Source of the DNA: Jeotgalibaca sp. MA1X17-3
GTDB lineage: Bacteria; Bacillota; Bacilli; Lactobacillales; Aerococcaceae
Assembly (NCBI RefSeq): GCF_021513155.1
Contig: NZ_CP090983.1
Coordinates: 2,078,501 to 2,142,500, forward strand
Reading direction: 5' to 3'
DNA length: 64,000 bases
The notes under the pieces were generated by a model. It had not been told where the DNA came from and did not search any database. It was given only the letters and a program-made list of their open reading frames with translations. Below are positions 28,434-37,116 of this stretch, piece after piece (the first letter of the stretch is position 1; the number at the start of each line of letters is the position of its first letter). A program made the position numbers and the translations under genes.

Positions 28434-29470
28434 TCAAGAACGATATAAAGGGAAGAAATTTGAATCAGCATCAAAAGTTTCTTTTTCTTCTGCACGTACT
28501 GCGTTTAATGCCTCATATATTTTTTCATTATGGATTTTCTTACCGATATAGAATGGGTAATCACCTTGCAAGTCAAATTTTTTCTTGTATTTATATATCC
28601 CATCATTCTCTTCGTACCCGCCGCCCATAATGTAATACTGCAATCCTTTTTCTTTTGCATATTTTATCGTTTGATATTCTAAATAAGTGGAAGCATTATA
28701 GTCAAAGTATTTCTCTTTCGTACCACCTAAAAACCCATAAATATAATCCTTGCCAATAATATTTAAATAGCTAGCAATAATTTCTCCTTCAAATAGAGCT
28801 TGTGAATATAGAAATTTCCCTTTTAAAGATTGATGGAGTTCTTCAAAAAATGATTCTTTAAAATAATAGAATGGTTCCGCATCATTTCGGTTCATCGTTT
28901 CGTAGTAAATTGATAAGAAATCTTTGATGTTTTCACCTGTTGAATCAAAGCTAACGCTTAATCCTTCTCTCTTGGCCTTTCTAATAGATGTTCTAATTGA
29001 TTTATGGAAGTTTTTATCTAAAGGTTCTTTTAGATTTCTAGCAACATGATTGCCAATCATACTCACTTCACCGTCAAAATATGTTTGTACTTCTTGATTT
29101 TCAAAAAGATGGAAGCGAACAAATTCACTGACGATATCATTTTTATTACAATATTTTCTAAAGGATTGATTGAAATCTTCTAAGAGACTCTTTGCATCTA
29201 TACAGTCTCTTATGCACGGTCCCCCGTATCCATACGCGGTTGTAATATCATAGTATTGTTTTCCTTCCACTTTAAAAGGTGTTCTTCTTTTAATAAAAGT
29301 ATATTCTACTTTGCCAAATTCATTTTCAAAATAAACCGTTTCTGTTTTTCCTTTTTCTTTTTCTTCATATAATTGGATATATTCACGACTATAGTAAACA
29401 TCGGAATGAGTTAGTATGTTTTCATCCATTTTGATTACTTGTTTATCGGCCTTTTTTTTAGATTCTGCAC
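28434..29470 (-). CDS. FemAB/GNAT-like transferase, paralogue 2 (N-terminus hidden by a one-base deletion)
   Basis: Second of the three related transferases. The uninterrupted frame starts at an ATG at 29429 (331 residues), but that codon has no ribosome site. A good site (AAGGAG) sits before a GTG at 29470, whose frame is lost at an A8 run (29452-29459). Adding one A gives MQNLKKKADKQVIKMDEN, which aligns position by position with MQHVIKKMDRNVIRTDQN of paralogue 3, so the real gene very likely starts at 29470 (about 345 residues). Motifs: YDITTAYGYGGP, SEFVRFHLFENQE, GNHVARNLK, SIRKAKREG, YIMGGGYEENDGIYKYK and terminal FFPLYRS. Role as for paralogue 1. Confidence 0.78.
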
Positions 29471-29506
29471 TTCTTCACTCCTTATAAACCTGTTTCATTA
29501 CCTTCA

Positions 29507-30541
29507 CTACGAACGATAAAGTGGGAAAAAAGTAGTTTCTGGATCAAATTCTCCTTCTTCTTTTCTTAATTGATTTTGAAGTTGATAGATTTTTTGATTA
29601 TGTACTTTATTCCCAGTATAGAAAGGATAACTACCTTGTAAATCAAATTTTCTTTTATAGTTGTACAGACTATCCTTATCTCTGTACCCTCCACCAATAA
29701 TAAAATACTCTACACCTTTTTCCTTTAACCACTCCATTAGTTGATATTGTAAAAAGGCAGATGTCCCATATCTCAAATATTCTTTTAGGACACCACCCAA
29801 AAATCCATATCCATATGTATCACTATAAATAACCGAGAGGCTCCCAACTATTTCGTCATTCATATAACCATGAATATAAACGATTTCTCCTTCTAGATGA
29901 TGATGTAGCTTTTCAAAAAAGGCCCGATCGAAGTAATAAAAAGAGGTTGCTTCATTTCGTTTCATGGTTTCGTAGTAAATAAATAAAAATTCATCTAAAT
30001 GTTTCCCACTTGTATCTATCGTAAAGGTGATTTCATTCCGCTTTGCTTTTCTAACGGATGATAAGATATCTTTATCCATATTTTTTGTCATAGTTTGTTT
30101 TAAATTTCTAGCTACGTGTGGACCCATCAGTTTTACTTGTCCATCAAAATTTGTTCGTACCTCTTCGTTTTCAAATAGATGGAAACGGATAAACTCACTA
30201 ATAATATCCTGTTCCAAGCAATATTTAGTAAATGCAGCGTTAAACTCCTTTAACAATCCTTCAGGATCTGTACAGTCTTGAATACAAGGCCCACCATATC
30301 CATACGCTGTCGTAATATCATAGTACTGTTTGCCGTCTATTTTGTAAGGAACTTCTCGTTTAAGGAAGGTATACTCTACCTTTCCTAGTTCATTCTCAAA
30401 ATAGATAGTTTGAGTTTCTCCTTTTTCTACTTCTTCGTATAGTTGTGCATATTTATGAGTAAAATAAACATCATTGTAGTTGAGTTTATTTTGATCCGTT
30501 CGTATGACATTTCTGTCCATCTTTTTAATTACATGTTGCAT
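29507..30541 (-). CDS. FemAB/GNAT-like transferase, paralogue 3
   Basis: Third tandem relative, 344 residues, closest to paralogue 2 (both begin MQ-x-V/L and share EKG-x-T-x-T-IYFENE). Motifs in order: YDITTAYGYGGP, SEFIRFHLFENEE, GPHVARNLKQ, SVRKAKRNE, YYFDRAFFEKL, FIIGGGYRDKDSLYNYK, PFYTGNKVHN, FFPLYRS end. AGGAAG lies before the ATG at 30541. The three-fold array suggests successive addition of different acyl or aminoacyl groups, or dose amplification. It lies directly downstream of the IS630 remnant, so the array may have been brought in or rearranged by transposition. Confidence 0.78.
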   Translation of the reverse strand: MQHVIKKMDRNVIRTDQNKLNYNDVYFTHKYAQLYEEVEKGETQTIYFENELGKVEYTFLKREVPYKIDGKQYYDITTAYGYGGPCIQDCTDPEGLLKEFNAAFTKYCLEQDIISEFIRFHLFENEEVRTNFDGQVKLMGPHVARNLKQTMTKNMDKDILSSVRKAKRNEITFTIDTSGKHLDEFLFIYYETMKRNEATSFYYFDRAFFEKLHHHLEGEIVYIHGYMNDEIVGSLSVIYSDTYGYGFLGGVLKEYLRYGTSAFLQYQLMEWLKEKGVEYFIIGGGYRDKDSLYNYKRKFDLQGSYPFYTGNKVHNQKIYQLQNQLRKEEGEFDPETTFFPLYRS

Positions 30542-30595
30542 TGATCCACTTCCTTATCTGATTGATTGATCGATTAGAGGCGGATGAATATTTTC

Positions 30596-31090
30596 TCACT
30601 TCGCTTTCTTTTCATCCAACTTTGATTTAGATTCTGTATAGCTTTTTTCCATTGTGTAGCGAGGCCTTTTGTAAATTAAACCCAACCGTTTTAAAAGAAG
30701 GGACATGCCACGAAGGGAGTATGTATATCCCCATTCTCTTTCGACATATTTAATCATTACAGCTAGTGTCCAGTGCTCTTGCTCACTTATTTGTACATCT
30801 ATAGGGGTTTTCTCTGTTACCACTTCAACTAGCGTTGCTTCTTGATTTGGATTCAATCTTCTCGGTTTTCCACTGGAATGTCCCAGAGTCAATCCAGCTA
30901 TTCCTTCTTTTTTATAAGTACTAATATAGGTACTAACCGTTTCACGACTACGACCGATAATTTGTCCGGTTTCTTTCATGGTGTACCCTTTTAGATAGAG
31001 ATATACGGCTTGATAGCGCTCAAATAAACGACGGTTTTTTGCTTTCTTCATTGCTTGCTGAAGTTCAGCTAATTGTTTTTTGGTTTCCAT
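30596..31090 (-). mobile_element. IS630-family transposase remnant (HTH half only)
   Basis: A 164-residue ORF matching the N-terminal helix-turn-helix part of IS630-type transposases (KGYTMKETGQIIGRSRETVSTYI, then GLTLGHSSGKPRRLN and the second winged region YSLRGMSLLLKRLGL). It stops at DEKKAK, where the DDE nuclease domain should begin, and the FemAB-like gene follows within 55 bases. No C-terminal half is present, so the element cannot transpose by itself. It overlaps the 3' end of the DUF6625-like gene, whose last residues come from IS sequence. It could be an inert scar or a domesticated DNA-binding protein. Confidence 0.75.
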
Positions 31091-32068
31091 CCATCCATTT
31101 TCCTTTTCTTTTATTCTTACTACTCTGGGTATACTTTAGTAAGAATAGTTGTATTTTTCGTTTCACCTTTTTAGGTGTTACATTGGTATATCTATTTTTA
31201 TAATAAGTGTACGCATGGGAATAATCGGGTTTTAGTTTATCTTCTAGATGAGGGTCTTCCAAGGAGTAAAATCCATGAGGAGTAATGATGTAGGTATCTT
31301 CTTTTATAAGTTCTGGTCCTGGTTTGGGAAAGGATCGTTTTTGCAAATGGATATAACTGTATTCTCGCCTTTTGGTTTCTTCCTCTTCTTGCCAGATTTT
31401 AAATATTTTTCCTTTTTGCCAAATAAAGAACTGATTTTTATAGTTTTGATCGTTATGAAACACACGATTTTTAAATGAGGCTTTCTGTGGCCAGATATCT
31501 GCAAAGGTAGGATACTCATATTGAGCAATGCCGTGATAATCTAGGAGACGATTCATTCCTCCTTCATCGAAGTACATCGGTTCGGGGAAACGAATGCAGT
31601 AATAAAAATCTGTATCTTTTTTTCCTTTTAATTGATAATATCGATTAACTTGATTATTGTTTTTATATAAAGTCAAATGTCCAAAAGTAAAGATGCGATC
31701 ATACTCTTCCAATGGGGCTTCTCTAATATACTTACTAACATCACCGTAGATTAAATCCAAATCACAATGTCCCCAAAAATCATATCCCTTTATATATTCA
31801 CTAAAAATTTCTCCATACGCTGGTCGATAGTCACACAGTTTATAGGGGCTGGAATAGCGTCCGTTACTTGTAACGTTTCAGAAATGTGTTCCGTTAGTTG
31901 TTCAAACGTCCAATGAATCTTATGAATATTGGGAAAAGAACTATTTAATTCATTGTCTGTCACAAACAACCAATCGATATCTTGGTTGTAGGAACAACTT
32001 TTTAAGAATAAGTCAAAATAATTTGGAAACTCTCCAAAATAGGGAATAATCAGTACTACTTTGTTCAC
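31065..32068 (-). pseudogene. DUF6625-like glycosyltransferase, single frameshift
   Basis: Protein of the DUF6625 type found in polysaccharide loci, with a GT-A-like layout. The first piece (32068 to 31790) begins NKVVLIIPYFGEFPNYF and DWLFVTDNE; the second (31760 to 31065) begins at DLIYGDVSKYI. One extra A in the A3 run (31839-31841) joins them through KLCDYRPAYGEIFSEYI and KGYDFWGHCDLDLIYGD, the conserved metal-binding-like core. Joined length would be about 334 residues. Its last ten or so codons lie in the IS630 remnant, so the native C-terminus may have been replaced. Glycosyltransferase activity is inferred from context and fold-like motifs. Confidence 0.75.
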
Positions 32069-32090
32069 AAATAATTCCTCCTTTCTATAT

Positions 32091-33125
32091 TCAAAACTTC
32101 ATTTTTAAAACTTTCCTTTGGGTAGAGTAGAAGGTACTAATGATGGCCAGTGCATACCCCATTTTCTTCCCAATTGTTAGTTTTAAAATACGATCCACTA
32201 TATTTTGAGGAATAAACAATTTCACTCTTTCTTGAGTAAGTGGTCTTTCAATCACCTTATTTAAATACTCACATTTCTGTGTAAACGTTAATTGGTTTTC
32301 ATTTAGAAAAAGATTAACACAGAACCCTTTAACTGCATGTACATGTAGGTACGCAACAACTTGTTCTAGTTGAGGGGTTTCTAGTCCCCACTCTTGCAAG
32401 ATACTTTTTCTTTTTAGAATGGATTGAAGTTGCATGTCAAAATCTTCTTCTCGAAAAGTTGAAACTAAAGTAGTTCGACGTCTTCGTTTATAATGGTATA
32501 AACAGTTTTCCAACACTAGAAAATCCTCTGCATATTTATATGCTGCGGCATTAAAATCAATATCCTCTAAAAAATTCATTTCTTCATTAAATAGAATATG
32601 ATTTTCAATAATCACTTGTCTTCTATACCATTTATTCCAAATATAACCGAGCATCGCTAATGAATTTGCATCCACTTCCCAATCTGGTGGATGTTCTTTT
32701 GTAAATGTACCTGCTCTCATTCTTACAGGAACTTGTTTGGTCATTCCTTCTTTTTCATCTAGGTGCTCTACGTAATACCCACACATCAGCATATCTACTT
32801 GGATATTTTTTGTATGCTCTACCATCTTAGCTAAAAAATTAGGTTCTACTTCGTCGTCACTATCCATAAAACTAAGGTAGATTCCTTTTGCCATTTTAAT
32901 TCCATCATTTCTAGCAGCAGAAACACCTGCGTTTTCTTTATCGATCACTGTAATTCTCGAATCATCTTGGTACTTTTTTATACGTTCCAATGAATGATCA
33001 GTAGAGCCATCATTTATGATAATGAACTCGAAATTTTTAAAACTCTGATTGAGAATACTGTTGATTGCTTGATCAACGTACTGTTCTACGTTATAAACTG
33101 GCATAATCACACTTACTTTGGGCAT
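32091..33125 (-). CDS. Family 2 glycosyltransferase
   Basis: GT-A enzyme of 344 residues. N-terminal PKVSVIMPVYNVEQYVDQAI, IINDGSTDHSLE, the donor-binding NAGVSAARNDG and metal-binding FMDSDDEVEP are all typical of capsule GT2 proteins. The C-terminal region is basic and amphipathic, fitting membrane-surface association. ATG 33125 follows AAAGGGGTG; the ATG at 33158 lies in the preceding gene. Acts after the initiating transferase encoded just upstream; sugar specificity unknown. Confidence 0.9.
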   Translation of the reverse strand: MPKVSVIMPVYNVEQYVDQAINSILNQSFKNFEFIIINDGSTDHSLERIKKYQDDSRITVIDKENAGVSAARNDGIKMAKGIYLSFMDSDDEVEPNFLAKMVEHTKNIQVDMLMCGYYVEHLDEKEGMTKQVPVRMRAGTFTKEHPPDWEVDANSLAMLGYIWNKWYRRQVIIENHILFNEEMNFLEDIDFNAAAYKYAEDFLVLENCLYHYKRRRRTTLVSTFREEDFDMQLQSILKRKSILQEWGLETPQLEQVVAYLHVHAVKGFCVNLFLNENQLTFTQKCEYLNKVIERPLTQERVKLFIPQNIVDRILKLTIGKKMGYALAIISTFYSTQRKVLKMKF

Positions 33126-33150
33126 CTGTGCACCCCTTTCTTTTGGCGAT

Positions 33151-33792
33151 TCATTCACTTAGTTCCTTCGTCTGGGTGCGTAATAAAATATTTTCTTTGA
33201 ATTCGGTTTTGCTTCCTTCCACTACTCCTTCTTTCTTTAAAATAGAAGTAAAGGTTTTGAAGAAACAGTATATATCAAACCAAAACGATATTTTTTTTAC
33301 GTATTCTCCATCTAAATGAGCTTTGTCAGAAATAGATAATTCATCTCTTCCATTAATCTGAGCCCAACCAGTAACTCCAGGTACTAGCTCATTTACTTCA
33401 TATCGATCTCGTTCTTGAATTAAATCGGTTTGATTCCAGAGAGCGGGTCTGGGTCCTATCAAGCTCATTTCCCCTTTCAAAATATTAAATAATTGAGGAA
33501 GCTCATCTAAGCTTGATTTACGAAGGAATTTCCCTATTTTAGTAATGAATTGATCGGGATTATCTAGTAAATGTGTGGGCATATCTTGAGGAGTGTCTAC
33601 AGACATAGTTCGGAATTTAAGAATATTAAAATATGTTTTATTTTTTCCAACTCTTTTTTGTTTAAATAGTACAGGACCTTTCGAGTCTAGCTTAATCAGA
33701 AGAGCAATGATTAGAAAAATTCCTGATAAGACAATGATTCCAATAGAAACGATTAGAAGATCTATAAGTCTTTTTCCCCATCGTTTATACAT
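33151..33792 (-). CDS. Undecaprenyl-phosphate sugar phosphotransferase (first copy)
   Basis: Small phosphoglycosyltransferase of 213 residues (PglC/EpsL type), likely the initiating enzyme for the Wzy-type polymer. The reentrant helix RLIDLLIVSIGIIVLSGIF, LKFRTMSVDTP, SSLDELPQLFNILKGEMSLIGPRPAL and PGVTGWAQINGRDELS are complete. Start is at GGGAGG spacing and overlaps the stop of the CapD/PglF-type gene by eight bases. If that dehydratase makes UDP-diNAc-trideoxyhexose precursor, this PglC-like enzyme would be a natural partner. Confidence 0.92.
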   Translation of the reverse strand: MYKRWGKRLIDLLIVSIGIIVLSGIFLIIALLIKLDSKGPVLFKQKRVGKNKTYFNILKFRTMSVDTPQDMPTHLLDNPDQFITKIGKFLRKSSLDELPQLFNILKGEMSLIGPRPALWNQTDLIQERDRYEVNELVPGVTGWAQINGRDELSISDKAHLDGEYVKKISFWFDIYCFFKTFTSILKKEGVVEGSKTEFKENILLRTQTKELSE

Positions 33793-35698
33793 TTATGTAT
33801 CCTCCCTGAATCCTCTTCTCTGCTACATGGGACTTCGAGTCTTCCACCAACTCTCTTTCTTCCTGTTCATCTATATAGCTGTGATTTGTATTAGCAAAGG
33901 CAAGAATTTCTTTTTTTAACTCCTTTTCTGGTAACTCCATCCATTTCTCCACTTGATTGATTGTACTAATCAATGGTTGGTTCATTACTTTTCCAACAAA
34001 TATTTTCTCAGCAACTTTTTGGTCGGTTCGTTCGCTTGCGACTAATAACTCTTCATATAGCTTTTCTCCTGGTCGCATTCCTGTTTCTACAATAGGGATT
34101 TCTTTTTCTGTATACCCACTTAATTTGATGATTTTTTTAGCAAGATCCAATATTTTAACCGGTTCTCCCATATCTAAAATAAAAATCTCGCCTCCTGATG
34201 CTAGTGCACCTGCTTGAATCACTAATCGACTGGCTTCTGGAATCGTCATAAAGTAACGTGTCATTTCAAAATCAGTAACGGTTAGTGGACCTCCTTTTTT
34301 AATTTGCTCTTGGAATAAGGGAACAACACTTCCACGACTTCCTAATACGTTTCCAAAACGAACTGCCGCGAACTTTGTTTTTCCAATTTCATTCAAACCA
34401 GTAACGATCATTTCTGATACACGTTTCGTTGCTCCCATCACATTAGGTGGATTAACTGCTTTATCTGTTGAAATCATTACAAAGCTTTCGACATCTGCGG
34501 CTTTGGCAGCTTCTGCCATATTTTTTGTGCCATAAATATTGTTTTTAACGGCTTCATGAGGATTATATTCCATCATCGGAACATGCTTATGAGCGGCTGC
34601 ATGATAAATCTGGTTGGGTTTATACTTTTTCATAATTTCAAATATTCTTTCTCGATCTTGAATATCCGCTATTAAGGGGATGATTTCTATTTGTTGACCA
34701 TATTTTACAGTTAGTTCTTTATCAATTTGATAAATAGAATTCTCACCATGCCCTAGTAACAATAATTTTTGAGGATGATATGCAGCAATTTGACGACAAA
34801 TCTCCGATCCAATCGAACCACCTGCTCCACTTACTAAAACTACTTTGTCGGTTAAATGAGTGGAAATTTGATGCATATCCAACTTCACTTCTTCTCTTCC
34901 TAACAAATCAACTACATTTACTTCTCTAAATTGACTTACTTCCAGTTTTCCTTGTAAAACATCTTCGATATAAGGCATCTTATTAACGGGGACACCCGCA
35001 TAATTGCAAAGGTCCACAATTGCTTCGTATCGATCGGCTGGTAGAGAAGGTGCCGCAATGGTTACTTGTTCAATCTGATATTTCGTTACTAAATGGGGAA
35101 TATCTTTAATCGCTCCCATTACTTGAACCCCAAATATGATTCCCCCTTGTTTCGCAGGATCATCATCTACAATTCCCATTACCTTTAACGAATGAGAATG
35201 ATTCCGTAACCTTCTAATAAGAATACTTCCTCCTTGTCCCCCTCCTACAATTAATGTACGAGTAGGATCTCCAGTAGCTGGTTTATGAATCTTTCGATAT
35301 TTATACTCAAAGTACAAGCGCATAGCTGTTCTGCTACCAATAATTCCTAATGTTGAGAATAGATACGTTAATAAAATAAAGCGTAAACTTAAAAGGCGTA
35401 CAGGTAAAAGAATTGTTAAGAGAACTTCAGAAGTCAGAAAGGCTGCAGTCACACAACTTGTTAAAATAATGACTTCTGTTAAACCGGTATAGTGATTCAT
35501 CCGGGAAAACATTCGAAAATATAAAGCAAGAGATAGGTAGGTAACGGAAATAAAAATGGTGCTAAGAAGAACGGTTTCGGAAGTAAGAATAATGAAAGGA
35601 TCTAAAAAAATAGTGGCTAGTAGAGCGGAACTTACAATAATAGATACATCTATGCCTGCCATAATCAATTTCTTGATTTTTCTATTCATACATATCAC
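33785..35698 (-). CDS. CapD/PglF/WbpM-type nucleotide-sugar dehydratase
   Basis: Membrane-anchored SDR enzyme of 637 residues. Four N-terminal helices (to about residue 125) precede a CoA-binding-like Rossmann domain (TLIVGGGQGGSILIRRL) and a catalytic SDR domain with VVLVSGAGGSIGSEICRQI, HAAAHKHVPMME, and NVMGATKR, where Met replaces the usual SDR tyrosine as in PglF/WbpM. These enzymes convert UDP-GlcNAc to a 4-keto-6-deoxy sugar. The first codon is GTG (35698); an in-frame ATG lies three codons later (35689). It opens the polysaccharide operon. Confidence 0.92.
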   Translation of the reverse strand: MICMNRKIKKLIMAGIDVSIIVSSALLATIFLDPFIILTSETVLLSTIFISVTYLSLALYFRMFSRMNHYTGLTEVIILTSCVTAAFLTSEVLLTILLPVRLLSLRFILLTYLFSTLGIIGSRTAMRLYFEYKYRKIHKPATGDPTRTLIVGGGQGGSILIRRLRNHSHSLKVMGIVDDDPAKQGGIIFGVQVMGAIKDIPHLVTKYQIEQVTIAAPSLPADRYEAIVDLCNYAGVPVNKMPYIEDVLQGKLEVSQFREVNVVDLLGREEVKLDMHQISTHLTDKVVLVSGAGGSIGSEICRQIAAYHPQKLLLLGHGENSIYQIDKELTVKYGQQIEIIPLIADIQDRERIFEIMKKYKPNQIYHAAAHKHVPMMEYNPHEAVKNNIYGTKNMAEAAKAADVESFVMISTDKAVNPPNVMGATKRVSEMIVTGLNEIGKTKFAAVRFGNVLGSRGSVVPLFQEQIKKGGPLTVTDFEMTRYFMTIPEASRLVIQAGALASGGEIFILDMGEPVKILDLAKKIIKLSGYTEKEIPIVETGMRPGEKLYEELLVASERTDQKVAEKIFVGKVMNQPLISTINQVEKWMELPEKELKKEILAFANTNHSYIDEQEERELVEDSKSHVAEKRIQGGYINV

Positions 35699-36463
35699 TA
35701 CTTTCTGAGGGGGATTTAGTTTTTAGGGGGAGTTTTGTGGTGGATGGATCTTTGTTTATGAAAGAGGTGGGAGTTTTAAGAGGATTTTCTTTATTGTGTT
35801 AGAAATGGGTACGCTAAAAAAAGGTGCAATGCTTAATTTTTTGAAGGATAACTCTTACTTGGGTTCGTTGTGGAGGTAGGTTAAAAAAATAGATGGTTTT
35901 TAGATCAGGGTGGATGAAAAAACAGATGTGAGTTTGTGAGAAAAATAACGTAGGAATTTAGGAGTATAAAGAATGATGAATAATATTATTTTTATCTGAT
36001 TGGATCAATATTTTCTTTGTAATTGAACTGTTTGTAGAACTTTTAAAATTAAATGTTTAGGGTTTTTATGGTATAAAGGGGGGGGAATACCATTTGTGAA
36101 AAGTCGAAATTCTTTTATGCGTTCAAAAAGAGCTTTCAATAAACTTATGAGGATATCATTAGCTTAATGTTGAAAACCTCTTTTGTCAAGTGAATTTCAA
36201 ACATTTGTATAAAAACGTTGTTTTTTAGATACTTATACACCATGTTGTCTAATAATTCGTTGCTTTTATAAGTTAATCAAACGTTCGACATGAAAGCGCA
36301 ACCATGGTTTTTAAGTCTAACTGATGAATAATAGTTGCCTATACATCTTTGTACATTCATTGATTTTGTACTTTTCATTTCTCTTCATTCTTTTTCTTTC
36401 TATTTTATTAATACTAGCCAGTATCTTTTATTTCATAATATTTTGTATTTTGCAGGAAATCTC
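35699..36463. promoter_or_regulatory. Long intergenic leader/control region of the polysaccharide locus
   Basis: About 765 bases without a convincing ORF. The half nearest the operon (35705-35810) is almost free of G when read as operon RNA, being A/C/U-rich with CCCCCT tracts, so it is probably unstructured. TTGACA occurs on the reverse strand at 36184-36189, with only a weak -10 (TAAGCT) 17 bases further, giving a candidate promoter about 460 bases before the first codon. A G8 run on the plus strand lies near 36079-36087. No known riboswitch or transposase could be recognised. Confidence 0.4.
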
Positions 36464-36492
36464 TTGAGAGCTATCCAGAGAAACGATATACT
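36464..36492 (+). promoter_or_regulatory. Sigma-A type promoter for the DUF4358-MBOAT-DHHW genes
   Basis: TTGAGA (36464-36469), 17-base spacer, TATACT (36487-36492), about 40 bases before the DUF4358 ATG. This matches the housekeeping consensus at ten of twelve positions with optimal spacing. Confidence 0.72.
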
Positions 36493-36532
36493 CATCATGT
36501 AAATAAAATATAAATATAGGGAGTTAAATAAA

Positions 36533-37078
36533 ATGTCTAGAAAAAATAAACACATCTTTGGGATGTTTTTCACGTTATTCATCATTACTTTTTTAATAGG
36601 ATGTTCCCCTTCAGATCGGAACAACGAAAATAAAAATGTTGAGCTTTCAAAAGTCCATGAGCAAGTCAAACAAGAATTAGGAGAGGATTACCTACCAAGC
36701 CGTGAAATGGATTTAGGCGAAATAGAAGAACTAACAAATATCGATGAGGCTGATGTAAAGGAGTATATTGCTGAAGCACCTCTTATGTCTACTCATGTTG
36801 ATACCTTTATTGCTGTTGAAGCAAAAGATGGAAAAGGTGATTCCATAGCAGAAGGCCTAGAAAAATATCGGACATACCTTGTTGATCAGTCTATGCAATA
36901 CCCTATGAATCTAGCAAAAGTAGAAGCTGCAAAAGTAGTTCAACATGGTGATTATGTATTCTTTTTAATGGTAGGTAAAATAGATGATTCTTTTGATGGT
37001 GATAGTAAGGAAGCACTAGATTTCGCTACAGCTGAAGTAGAACGTGTTGAAAAAGTCATTAATAGTTTTTTTGAGTAA
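36533..37078 (+). CDS. DUF4358 lipoprotein
   Basis: A 181-residue lipoprotein. The signal peptide ends with LIGCSPS, giving an acylated cysteine near residue 24. The mature part matches DUF4358 (LGEIEELTNIDEADVKEYIAEAP, VDTFIAVEAKDGKGDSIAEGL, KVVQHGDYVFFLMVG), a family often encoded next to MBOAT and DHHW acetylation genes. Function unknown; likely an extracytoplasmic accessory to the O-acetylation pair. AGGGAG lies upstream of the ATG. Confidence 0.85.
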   Translation: MSRKNKHIFGMFFTLFIITFLIGCSPSDRNNENKNVELSKVHEQVKQELGEDYLPSREMDLGEIEELTNIDEADVKEYIAEAPLMSTHVDTFIAVEAKDGKGDSIAEGLEKYRTYLVDQSMQYPMNLAKVEAAKVVQHGDYVFFLMVGKIDDSFDGDSKEALDFATAEVERVEKVINSFFE

Positions 37079-37116
37079 AATCTAATTTCTATCAAAAGAA
37101 ATACTGGAGGAGTTCT

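Noticed and set aside
36433..36669. Reverse ORF of 78 codons over the DUF4358 gene
   Set aside because: It runs antisense to a lipoprotein gene with a good promoter and ribosome site; it has no ribosome site itself.
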